A stretch of DNA of 64,000 nucleotides from Verrucomicrobiaceae bacterium (lineage in GTDB: Bacteria; Verrucomicrobiota; Verrucomicrobiia; Verrucomicrobiales; Akkermansiaceae): positions 248,001 to 312,000 of the forward strand of contig JAIXWR010000012.1 of the NCBI GenBank assembly GCA_027491155.1. The letters run 5' to 3'. The position numbers and the translations under genes are program-made. Under the pieces are notes generated by a model. The model made no database searches, was not told the origin of the DNA, and saw nothing but the letters and a program-made list of their open reading frames with translations. Of this stretch, positions 37,201 through 43,739 are shown one piece after another. The stretch's first letter is position 1, and each line of letters opens with the position of its first letter.

Positions 37201-39383
37201 GGCGCACCGTTGAACAGCAAGCCGCCGAGCCGCGAGGTGGCGAGGACCGGGCCGGTGAACTCGTCCACATTCACGCCGAAGTGGAAGCCGTTCATCTGCG
37301 TGTTGGAGGATCCGTGCGGATTACCGGGGCCGACAACCGGGTCGGTGAACAGACCGGCGGTGCCGCCCGCGATCAGGTCGTCGACCGCCATTCTCTGGGC
37401 ATAGTTCTGACCGGGATTGAGCATCACGCCCTTGAAGCCGATGCTGAAGAAGCCGACGCCGAGCTCGTTGAAAAGCTCGCGGCGCACCGGCGGTGCCACG
37501 TCGCGACCGTTGAGGGCGTCGATCGGGAACAAATCCTGCGTGTCGGCGATGCCGTCATTGTCATCATCCGCATCGAGCAGGTCGGACAGGAAATCGACGT
37601 CGTTGTCCGGCGGGATCACCCCCGGCGAGCATGGATTGGAGTTGTTGGAGACCTCGTCGGCATTGCTGTAGCCGTCATTGTCCTCGTCCAGGGCGAAACT
37701 GAAAACCCCGGAACACGCACCTCCGCCGGTGGAGCCGAAATCGGTGGGTTCGAGCACCGTGATCTTGCTCGAGTGGTGACCGACGAAGATCGTTCCGGAC
37801 AAGGCGGGGGCCGCACCGGGGCCCGGGCAGGTCACATCAAGCGGAGTACCGTAGGAATCGCCGTTGAGGATCACGCTTGAACCCGTGACCGCGGTCCCGG
37901 CCGCGTTCATCGAGATGCGCTGGACGGTCTTGGCGCTGTATTGGGTGACGATCAGGTCGCCGGTCATGGCGCCACCGAAATTCGGAGCCGAGTATTCCGC
38001 GATACCCGTGGTCGAGGCGCTGTTGACGACCAGCGCGCCGCTGGCCGTGCCCGGGAGCTTGAAATCGCCCTGCTGCGGGTCGGCCATCGAGACCGGCACG
38101 GGCGGCCAGTCCACCGTCGGATTGAGGGAAAACAGGATGCCCGCGCCGCCCTCATCGTTGCGAAGCCAGCCGGCTCCGGCCGGGTTGGCACGGATCGGAT
38201 TGGGGTGCCCGGCATAATAACCCGGTCCGGTGATCAGATAGAGACCGTCCTTGTTGTTCACCGTGCCCGGTTCGCCGGCCACGTACTCGTTGGTGACGGT
38301 AGCAGGAACCGCTTCATTCTTGGGATAACCTCCCCAACCTGAATTGGCCGCATTGTCGAAAGTGTACATCTTCCCGACGCGGCCGGGAATCTTCGAAATC
38401 AGTACGTCATAGGGGTTGCGGAAGCCCGAGGCATAGACCTGCACCGGACCGCCGGGGACGATTTTGGCCTGGTTGAGACCGTCGTTGCCGCCGAAAGGAT
38501 CGTTCAAGTCGGCGTGGTCCGCGCTGGCCGGGCTCGCGGCGGCGCGAGCCGGATTCGGGTCGTTGAGGGTCGGGATATCGTAGATGTACTGCTGGCCGTA
38601 AGCGTCGGTCTGGACCGGCATCGCGTTGATCGCCACCAGGTCGATCGAAAGCACCGCGGCCGCAAGTGCCGTCTCGCAGGAGAAGGCGAAGTTGTTGGAT
38701 GGACCACCGGCGTTGGTATTGCCGCCTTGGGCGAGATAGAGCGTGTTCCCGTCCGCGCTGATGGTCAGCCCGTTGCAGGCATGGTTTTCTTCAGAACGCG
38801 GAAGGCCGCGAACGATGTCGACCTTTTCCCACACCCCGGCGGGAGTCCTGACGAGTCGGGAAATGACGCCGGAGTTGGTATCGAGATTCAAATCGGTGCC
38901 ACCGCTGCCAGCCCCCTCGCGAGGGTCGCAGGAAGTCACGTAGATCACCGGACTCGCCGCAGTCCCTGCGACAAGAATCCCGGTGGCCTGGCGGCTGGTC
39001 TGCGTGAAATTGCGCGTCCCGTCGTCATCGTAGTTCGGGATGTTCTTGACCAGACTGATGGTCTCCACGCCGCTGGCCACGTAATTGTTCGCGCCCAACC
39101 TGGTCACGTCACAAGCGATGATCGTGCCGTTGACCTGGGTGAAGTAGAGGCGGTTGTCCGGGCCGAACTGGAGGGAGGTGACCTTGCTCGCCTTGTTGTT
39201 GCTGGTGCCGATGCCCAAGCCGTTCAAGAAGCTCGGCGAAAAGCCAACTTGCGCTTTCGCGACCGGCGCAAGAGCCGCCGCGGAAAACGCAAGGGCCATC
39301 GACAGCGCGGTCAAGGGCTTCCGAGCCGGCACCGTGATCCTGGGACGGCTATTGGAACCTTGGGGAAGGAACGTCAGTTTCAT
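31287..39383 (-). CDS. Giant secreted modular protein: beta-propeller, Ca-binding repeats, 4 malectin and 8 FN3 domains
   Basis: A 2698-residue exported protein. The ATG at 39383 is preferred over 39428 because it leads directly to a long signal region ending SAAALAPVAKAQ. Approximate order: PQQ/sorbosone-dehydrogenase-like propeller (50-550), thrombospondin-3-type Ca-binding repeats with DEDNDGYSN and DADDDNDGIAD (565-610), a LamG-like sandwich (630-870), further beta-sandwich (870-1160), then malectin and fibronectin III modules in the order Mal-FN3x2-Mal-FN3x2-Mal-FN3x3-Mal-FN3. FN3 modules start with the repeated D-x-x-x-P-x-x-P pattern. Malectin domains bind glycans, so it is probably a surface adhesin or matrix protein that holds the exopolysaccharide made by this locus. 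No LPXTG, PEP-CTERM or other C-terminal sorting signal was recognised. Confidence 0.8.
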   Translation of the reverse strand: MKLTFLPQGSNSRPRITVPARKPLTALSMALAFSAAALAPVAKAQVGFSPSFLNGLGIGTSNNKASKVTSLQFGPDNRLYFTQVNGTIIACDVTRLGANNYVASGVETISLVKNIPNYDDDGTRNFTQTSRQATGILVAGTAASPVIYVTSCDPREGAGSGGTDLNLDTNSGVISRLVRTPAGVWEKVDIVRGLPRSEENHACNGLTISADGNTLYLAQGGNTNAGGPSNNFAFSCETALAAAVLSIDLVAINAMPVQTDAYGQQYIYDIPTLNDPNPARAAASPASADHADLNDPFGGNDGLNQAKIVPGGPVQVYASGFRNPYDVLISKIPGRVGKMYTFDNAANSGWGGYPKNEAVPATVTNEYVAGEPGTVNNKDGLYLITGPGYYAGHPNPIRANPAGAGWLRNDEGGAGILFSLNPTVDWPPVPVSMADPQQGDFKLPGTASGALVVNSASTTGIAEYSAPNFGGAMTGDLIVTQYSAKTVQRISMNAAGTAVTGSSVILNGDSYGTPLDVTCPGPGAAPALSGTIFVGHHSSKITVLEPTDFGSTGGGACSGVFSFALDEDNDGYSNADEVSNNSNPCSPGVIPPDNDVDFLSDLLDADDDNDGIADTQDLFPIDALNGRDVAPPVRRELFNELGVGFFSIGFKGVMLNPGQNYAQRMAVDDLIAGGTAGLFTDPVVGPGNPHGSSNTQMNGFHFGVNVDEFTGPVLATSRLGGLLFNGAPTASQSQGIFLGNGDQDNYVKVAVNANSGAGGIEVVHEENGTIQTQVIHPVGGLFSADVTLAFLVDPAAGTVHPGYSSGGGAFTYVGSPIPVNGAILGAIRGSSAMAFGLLATTGSVGTPTFNATWDYFDVSPVPNTAAAKLVVSSGAGTTTNSSTNTTGSYKLENTSTGGQKITSLKIDLSTAMMPDIVFDPDLTAGDNEGKIFELDSFNGTGTPTHAFASPKNGVDGNEGYQAIVVNCGGGVEFAPGNLLTFSTDIDPTSIRGVVGPGPFNSGSISGLEMIGATVTVTFNDGTVRKTRLSGMPGTPDVNKGSTGILAAAQLPTPVISVPGKSSPFLTTTQPTLRVVGTPGASVEVGVFRSALRLDDGTISTVGYDLDPYETNRVESYAYIDETIGTNGYVDVPLSLSHDSQIGGIHLVSAFLVDSAGKRSASSNILTINYDPTTTAPNALFRIDAGSASSYTDTAGQVWAADVNTSNYTVTSGDSSTFANAISGTSNDPLYQSFRYDGSPSSPLDFNFTVANGTYEVRLHFAETWSGITAAGQRVFDVLVEGETALNDLDVFAEAGPNAALVKTIQTPVTDGLLTIGLRNVVQNPFISGIEIYQLGTTGPDLEAPAAPGLLTYTNLTPGSIQLEWSVSSDNSGSVAGYRVYRDSLPDPVGQTTSALSLLANGLMPQTQYVFGVEAFDAAGNVSGRTTLTVTTPADTQNPGVPGAIKGVAGNQLAILSWTASSDDTRIKEYRVSRDGNQIAVVTGTGFTDSGLTNGTTYLYSVVAVDVVDKVSSAATVSVRPRALGPALYRVDCGNLAGSYTDLNGFVWSADTGFNTNNTTVGPSPATTVAITGTSAPDVYRNFRFKNRNSSTALKYEFNVPNGEYELRLHFAELWSGATTPGTRVFNVLVEGATALPNFDIFAEAGSLNAAVVKSLPVTVADGKMTIDFLVVAQNPQVSGIEIFPLQEGPPDTTPPAAPANLVVSGKTESSVSLAWDAPSDDATAWVVKRGADTLAIITGQSYTDSGLQADTSYTYSVLARDAASNLSGPSTVNVTTDPDTTPPPPPLNLTAASGNALVILSWQAPATGGPVAEYKIYRNSNPVPLATVTSPGYTDSTVVNGTTYAYEVRAFDAAGNASAPATATGSPQALGPALYRVNCGKLDGSYTDGSGIVWSQDNYFNTNNTSTSSSTVTVSGTTAPDIYRTQRFKNRTSSTPLKYQFPVSNGSYELRLHFAEVWTGATGPGIRVFDVLVEGAVALNDFDIFAEAGGRDRALVKTLPVTVSDGMLTIDFNVVVQNPQVSAIEIYPIASGGAGDTTAPSTPANLAAGSLTTNSVNLSWTASTDNPGGTGVSGYRVFRREPASQGVEQAQLIATVTQPLFADSGLAPGTAYEYRVIAYDGANNASEPAILPVETVTPDTTPPTVPLNLVATPGPGQVELTWNASADIGGSGVNGYVIFRDGNEIATVPTPGYVNTGLLGNVNYVYQVLATDVAGNRSEASTAAATTPPDSEAPSAPRHLAAVPGNGSVTLSWLPPAGANDVNAYQVRRNGSLIATVGATGFTDTGLSNGTPYAYQVRAVDTSLNVSPDVTATATPRVLGAAVARVNAGGLQYTDLAGNVWAEDVGYFNLGQISSAGSLAISGTDDDELYRTERYDASSAGADLEFSTAVANGNYEVKLHFAETFAGITGAGQRVFDVYAEGQLVVDDLDIFDRVGLNAALVLSMPVTVSDGAVNIRFDHLGIQNPKVCAVEIHAIVDTTAPSAPAGLAASNITASSVDLTWSHATDNIGVTGYRIYRAAVEIGSVSALSFTATSLAASTEHVFSVVAFDAAGNESAPAVVNATTLAPPSPFEQWLAANGLTGQTTGDSDKGGLDNLAEFELQMDPNDPLDDLGFRLHCARQAGNTVITLPVLKPIGNYHLHRDTDLNDIGNIANRIDTVTKAEIQAMTPEQRAAYTVPDPAGGPRAFYQLIFEPVAD
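31950..32430 (-). repeat. Malectin module 4 of the giant protein
   Basis: Encodes the copy starting VARVNAGGLQYTDLAGNVWA and ending VCAVEIHAI. It is the most divergent of the four malectin copies together with module 1. Confidence 0.65.
33293..33773 (-). repeat. Malectin module 3 of the giant protein
   Basis: Encodes the copy starting PALYRVNCGKLDGSYTD and ending VSAIEIYPI. Very close to module 2 (shared RFKNR-SST-LKY, SYELRLHFAE, DIFAEAG, LPVTV-DG), indicating a recent duplication of a malectin plus FN3 pair. Confidence 0.75.
34325..34815 (-). repeat. Malectin module 2 of the giant protein
   Basis: Encodes the copy starting PALYRVDCGNLAGSYTD and ending VSGIEIFPL. Pairs with module 3 as the most similar copies. 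Confidence 0.75.
35385..35865 (-). repeat. Malectin module 1 of the giant protein
   Basis: Encodes the copy starting ALFRIDAGSASSYTDTAGQV and ending ISGIEIYQL. Confidence 0.65.
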
Positions 39384-39898
39384 CTGGGGGGGTGGGATGG
39401 GGGGGGTAGAACAGCGGGTCAAAATCAACGAAAGGGGCTTGCCTCGCGGGCATCATGCAATCGGAACAGGTCCAATGCAGGAACCTTGCCATGGGCCGAT
39501 TGCAAACGGATGAACGCCGGTGCGCCCAAGGCGCGGCGCATACCCTGCGGGAAGGCCGGGAAGTGAGGAAGCGGGGGAATGCACATGTCCGGGGGGATGA
39601 CGGCACAAGCAAGTCTTGGTCGGTCGACGCGCAACCGGAAAACTTCTCGATGCCTGGGGGGTGTGGGATGGTGAACGGAACGAAACCAAGCCGAACTATC
39701 AACTTTCTCCGAAAGACGCGAGAAATTTTTAATCTTCTCTGCTATCTTGATATTTCAGAAAACTTAACCGATCGGATGATTGCCTTTGCCGCGGCGGGCC
39801 TGAGGAAGGAATCACACGAGAGAAACGGCGGCAAAAAGTTCCGATTCATCGCGCAGGAAATCGCAGGATATGCGGAGTTCGATCCGCTCGCTTGCGAG
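39384..39898. other. 515-base leader/promoter region of the giant-protein gene
   Basis: No supported gene. It contains a dense set of C tracts on the coding (minus) strand: C7 at 39386-39392, C8 at 39399-39406, C6 at 39591-39596 and C6 at 39656-39661. A sharply AT-rich stretch at about 39705-39775 stands out from the high-GC surroundings and is the likely promoter zone for the gene starting at 39383. A short palindrome (GCTCGCTTGCGAGC, 39886-39899) sits at the stop of the upstream glycosyltransferase and may end that transcript. Confidence 0.6.
39386..39406 (-). repeat. Tandem C8 and C7 tracts before the giant-protein start
   Basis: On the coding strand C8 (39399-39406), six bases, then C7 (39386-39392) ending 2 bases before the ATG. 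Confidence 0.85.
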
Positions 39899-40801
39899 CT
39901 ACTCTCCTCCTTGGGATGCCTCGTAGCCCTGCCAGACACCGAGGTTCCAAGACCGGCGCTGGAGATAATGGAAGTGCCGGTCATCGGGAAGGAAGGCCTT
40001 TCCAAGTTTGGTCAGCAGTCCCAGCGCGAGGATCTTGACGCGGGCGGACGCCGCCTTGCCCAAGCGCCGCGACAGCGGTTCGCCGCCGAGTTTCTTGCCG
40101 ACCAGAAGACCCATCCGCCGGTTTCTTTCCAGTGTCCAATCGGTCGAACAGCGGTCGGCCGGAACGTGGTGCCAGACCAGCGCGGCGGGCAGGTAGACAC
40201 CCTTGACTCCCTGGGAAAGCATCACGCGCTGGAGGTCGGTTTCGTCGCCGATCGAGATCAGCCGTCCCGGCCCGATGTCCGGATTGAATGAACCCGCCCT
40301 GGCGATGTCGTCGGCAAAGGCTGCCCAGTTGAAGCCGAGGGCCAGCGGCTCCGACAAGGGACGCACCTCGTCCCCGTAACTCCAGCCCTTGGCGGAGTAG
40401 GGAAGGTAATGCTTGAGCCATTCGGGCGGCGCGACGTCGTAATCGACATTGCACTTCCCCGCGTAGAACTCGCCGCCGGTTTTGCCCGCCGCCGCATCGG
40501 CATACGCGCGGATGCATCCGGGATCGATCCGCACGTCGTCGTCGAAGAACACGACGAATTCGCCCGGGCATTCCTCGAGAACCAGGTTCAAGGCGTGGCA
40601 TTTGCTGCCCACGGGCGTGTAGCGGTAGTCCACCGGCAGCCGGCCGGCGAACTTGGCAACCTTGGATTCCGCCTCGTCCTTCCTGCCGTTTTCAACGACC
40701 ACGATGCGGCTCACCGATTCGGGAAGATCGGCATCGACGAGACATTGCAGCGTGCGCTCGAGCAACTCGCCGCGCTGGCAGGTGGGGATGATGATGACCA
40801 T
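39899..40801 (-). CDS. Family 2 glycosyltransferase
   Basis: A 300-residue cytoplasmic GT-A glycosyltransferase that adds one sugar to the lipid-linked repeat unit. MVIIIPTCQRGELLERTLQC opens the nucleotide-binding fold, FVVFFDDDVRIDPG near residue 85 has the D-x-D metal motif, and a later GDETDLQRVML resembles the (E)D acceptor-site motif. The C-terminus has an amphipathic region near ILALGLLTKLGKAF rather than a full membrane span. Donor and acceptor are unknown. It follows the flippase gene by 12 bases, so is translated from the same transcript; the leader is pyrimidine-rich (CCCCTCCCCATG). Confidence 0.83.
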   Translation of the reverse strand: MVIIIPTCQRGELLERTLQCLVDADLPESVSRIVVVENGRKDEAESKVAKFAGRLPVDYRYTPVGSKCHALNLVLEECPGEFVVFFDDDVRIDPGCIRAYADAAAGKTGGEFYAGKCNVDYDVAPPEWLKHYLPYSAKGWSYGDEVRPLSEPLALGFNWAAFADDIARAGSFNPDIGPGRLISIGDETDLQRVMLSQGVKGVYLPAALVWHHVPADRCSTDWTLERNRRMGLLVGKKLGGEPLSRRLGKAASARVKILALGLLTKLGKAFLPDDRHFHYLQRRSWNLGVWQGYEASQGGE

Positions 40802-40813
40802 GGGGAGGGGATT

Positions 40814-42364
40814 CTAACGGGAGCGGAATTCGGAGGCGATGCTCCGGAAAAACGCGAGCTTGCCGAAGCCGAAGAGCAGGACGGCGGCATAGGCGACGCC
40901 GAACGCGGCCATCGCGGAAAGGGTGAGCGGCCAGTGGATCGCATCGCCGCCGGAGAGCCCCTTGACCCACAATGCAAGGGCCGCCGCCGGAACACAGGCC
41001 AACGCGGGCACCACCATCGTCTTCAGGACCGCCTTGATCGCCACCGGCGTGTCCTTCAAGGCCCACGCCCAGTAAGGAAGGAAATTGAGCAGCATGGCGG
41101 CCGAATACGCGATGGCCACCCCGCGCATCGACGCGGTCTCGCCGGCTTCCTTGGGTCCGAAGACCAGGCCGATGACGAAGGCGGCGACGATCACCGCCGA
41201 ATTCGCAAGCCCCAGCAGGCGGTAGCGCTTGGTAAGTCCGAGCGAGATCAGGACCCATCCGGCGGGATTGGAGATGCCTCCGATCAACGCGGCCAATGCC
41301 AGCAGGCGGAACAGGTCCGCGGACGCGGCCCAGTCGGGACCGAGCCACACCGCCACGACTTCGTCGGCGAACAGGGTGATTCCCGCGATCACCGGCATGC
41401 TGAGCGAGCACACGAGGAGGATCGCATTGAGGAAGTAGCGCCGGAACCGCTCGGGATCCTGCTGGAGGCGGGAGAGCGCCGGGATGCTCACGGATCCGAG
41501 CGGGCCGTTGATCTGGCCGACCGGCATCAACAGCAGGCTGTAGGCCTTCTCATAGGCCGCCACCGGTGCCGATCCGCAGAACTTGGCGATCAACACCGTG
41601 TCCGCCTGGCGCGAGAAATAATTCACGATGTTGAACCCCAGGACGTCGCCGCCGAACTTCAGCATGCTGCGCACGCCGTTGCCGCGGGAAGGAAGCCCGG
41701 GGATCCAGCGGAGCGCCAGCCAGGCCGCGGCGGTCTTGGCAACCGGAGGAGCCACTGCCATGCCGACCAGCGACCAGTAGCCCATTCCCTGCCATGCCAT
41801 CCAGACGCCGGTGACCACACCGGCGAACATCGAGAAGATCTCGATGCCCGCGAGGAGCGGATAGCGCATGTTGCGCGTCAGCAGCGCCAGATGCTGCAGG
41901 CCCAGGCTGCCGAAGAGGAAGCTGACGGCGAGCACCGGGATCATTCCCACCAGCGCCGGCTGGCCGTAGAAGGCGGCGATGGCCGGCGCCGACAACGCGA
42001 ACACGGCGCTGACCACGGCCCCGAGGGCCACGTTGATCCAGAACAGCGTCGAGATCTGCCGGTGATTGATCTCGGCTCGCTGGATCGTGGCCTGGGACAA
42101 GCCGACATCCATGAAGATCCCGAGGAAGCCCGAGATCACCACCGTCATCGCGAAGAGGCCGAAGTCGTCGCGCGAGATCATCCGGGCGAGGATCCCGGTC
42201 GAAATGAAACGCAAGCCCATACCCGCGACGCGGGAGAACGACATCACCGAAGCGCCGCGGACGGAGCTGCGCCGCAGGTTCTTGGAAACGTCGGGTGCCG
42301 CGAACGGATCGCGGCGGGGAGGGCGGGAGGAAGCGGCTTCCTCGATGACACTTTCGGCGGACAT
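40814..42364 (-). CDS. Wzx-type polysaccharide flippase
   Basis: A 516-residue polytopic membrane protein of the MOP/PST exporter superfamily that moves lipid-linked repeat units across the inner membrane. About 12-14 hydrophobic segments are visible; the first follows GASVMSFSRVAGMGLRFIST, a common flippase start. FGLFAMTVVISGFLGIFMDVGLSQA and the later NIVNYFSRQADTVLIAKF are characteristic of the family. The first 45 residues are charged and cytoplasmic. The leader has a C8 run followed directly by T7 and GA before the ATG at 42364. With the Wzy-like protein at 46407-47729 it defines a Wzx/Wzy assembly route. Confidence 0.88.
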   Translation of the reverse strand: MSAESVIEEAASSRPPRRDPFAAPDVSKNLRRSSVRGASVMSFSRVAGMGLRFISTGILARMISRDDFGLFAMTVVISGFLGIFMDVGLSQATIQRAEINHRQISTLFWINVALGAVVSAVFALSAPAIAAFYGQPALVGMIPVLAVSFLFGSLGLQHLALLTRNMRYPLLAGIEIFSMFAGVVTGVWMAWQGMGYWSLVGMAVAPPVAKTAAAWLALRWIPGLPSRGNGVRSMLKFGGDVLGFNIVNYFSRQADTVLIAKFCGSAPVAAYEKAYSLLLMPVGQINGPLGSVSIPALSRLQQDPERFRRYFLNAILLVCSLSMPVIAGITLFADEVVAVWLGPDWAASADLFRLLALAALIGGISNPAGWVLISLGLTKRYRLLGLANSAVIVAAFVIGLVFGPKEAGETASMRGVAIAYSAAMLLNFLPYWAWALKDTPVAIKAVLKTMVVPALACVPAAALALWVKGLSGGDAIHWPLTLSAMAAFGVAYAAVLLFGFGKLAFFRSIASEFRSR

Positions 42365-42373
42365 TCAAAAAAA

Positions 42374-42381
42374 GGGGGGGG
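42374..42381 (-). repeat. C8-T7 double homopolymer before the flippase start
   Basis: On the coding strand C8 (42374-42381) runs into T7 (42367-42373), then GA and the ATG. Two adjacent homopolymers make this leader especially prone to slippage. Confidence 0.85.
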
Positions 42382-42394
42382 AGGCGGCTCGAAC

Positions 42395-43720
42395 TCAGCG
42401 GATCGGATCCAGGAACCTCGCGAGATCCTGCGTCAGGTTCCGCCGTTCGAACTGGCGGACATAGTCGGCGTTCCAGTGGCATGCCGATTGTCCGGCTTGC
42501 CACGAGGAATACTGCTGCTTGAGGGCGGCCAACATGCCGGCGACGTCGCCCGGCGCGGCGAACACCCCGGTCCCCGCCTTGCCCAGGAAATCGCGGGCAT
42601 CGCTCTCCGGCAGGGTAGCCAGCACCGGCCGACCGGCGGCCATGTATTCGTAGGTCTTGCCCGGCACCAGGCCCGCCTTCATTCCGGGCGGCATCTTGTG
42701 CATCGGTAGGAAAAGCAGGTCCGCGCCCCGGACATAGCGCAGGCATTCCGCATGGTTGAGATAGCCGGAACAGGAGAACAGGGGCTTCGCGGGAGACTGG
42801 TCGATCAGCCTCTGGTCGGCCGCGGAGAGAACCCCGACGCAATGCACCCGGACCGTGTCGATGATGCCGGGCGATTCCGCGAGCCACTCCTCGAGGGCTT
42901 TCAAGAGAAAGTAGTGCGAACGCGGCAGCCGCTCGACGCCCGGCACGGTGCGACCGAGGAGGCGGTACTGGCGCTGCTTGGCTTGCTCGACCAGGCCCGA
43001 CTCCGCGTGGAAGTAGCCCGAGTGGACGATGTTGAACTTCCCTCCCCCGATCGGCTCGACCTCGCCCGCGAAGTCGCTGGCATCGTAGCCGTTGGTCAAG
43101 CTCACGACATTCCTGTCCTTCAATCTCGGCAGGGACTCCTTCACCCTCCGCGCGGACTCAGGGGTGTTCATGATCACCAGCGCCGCGCTTTCCAGTGCCT
43201 TCGCCATCTGGAATTTCTCCAGCTCGCGGTGCCAGCGCGTCCGGTGCAGTTGGAACTCGTCGAGCGCCCAGGGATCCCTCAGGTCCGCGACCCACGGAAT
43301 GCCGCTGCGCCGCGAAATCTCGGCCGCCGCATCGGCGCCGTCAAAGGGAGACATGGTCACGAAAATCAGATCGGGCTTTTCCTCCGCGGCGATCCGGCTT
43401 CCCGCCTCGATCACCCGTTCCATCCAGACCTTGCCGAAGCGGCTGCGCATGCCGAGGAACTCCCTCGCCGCACGCTCCAACTTGCCGGGCACGTGCACCT
43501 CGTCGGGAATCGACACCCGGTGGATCTTCACCTGCTGCGGCACTTCATCCATCAAGGCCTGGTCCTTGGGCGTCCAGCGGCGGTCGTCCGGAGCTTCGAT
43601 GGTCAGGACGACGGGAAGATATCCGAAATCCGGCAGATACTTCACGAACTTCAGCGAACGCTGCACGCCACCCCCGCCGGCCGGCGGGAAGTGGTAGGCG
43701 ATGAAGAGGATCTTTCTCAT
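42395..43720 (-). CDS. Family 4 glycosyltransferase
   Basis: A 441-residue GT-B glycosyltransferase. The ATG at 43720 starts MRKILFIAYHFPPAGGGGVQ, the glycine-rich acceptor-domain opening; a longer open frame upstream overlaps the preceding gene and is rejected. The C-terminal half has LFLPMHKMPPGMKAGLVPGK followed by TYEYMAAGRPVLATLPESDA, matching the E-x7-E-type donor-binding region where K(T/L)YEYMA is common. It probably adds one residue to the repeat unit. The start is 19 bases from the stop of the acyltransferase-fusion gene. Confidence 0.82.
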   Translation of the reverse strand: MRKILFIAYHFPPAGGGGVQRSLKFVKYLPDFGYLPVVLTIEAPDDRRWTPKDQALMDEVPQQVKIHRVSIPDEVHVPGKLERAAREFLGMRSRFGKVWMERVIEAGSRIAAEEKPDLIFVTMSPFDGADAAAEISRRSGIPWVADLRDPWALDEFQLHRTRWHRELEKFQMAKALESAALVIMNTPESARRVKESLPRLKDRNVVSLTNGYDASDFAGEVEPIGGGKFNIVHSGYFHAESGLVEQAKQRQYRLLGRTVPGVERLPRSHYFLLKALEEWLAESPGIIDTVRVHCVGVLSAADQRLIDQSPAKPLFSCSGYLNHAECLRYVRGADLLFLPMHKMPPGMKAGLVPGKTYEYMAAGRPVLATLPESDARDFLGKAGTGVFAAPGDVAGMLAALKQQYSSWQAGQSACHWNADYVRQFERRNLTQDLARFLDPIR

Positions 43721-43739
43721 CGGTTGAACTCGATTGGCA

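Noticed and set aside
39455-40291. Plus-strand open frame covering the giant-protein leader and part of a GT gene
   Set aside because: It runs antisense into a clear family 2 glycosyltransferase, has no motif, and its first half is ordinary leader with C tracts and an AT-rich island.
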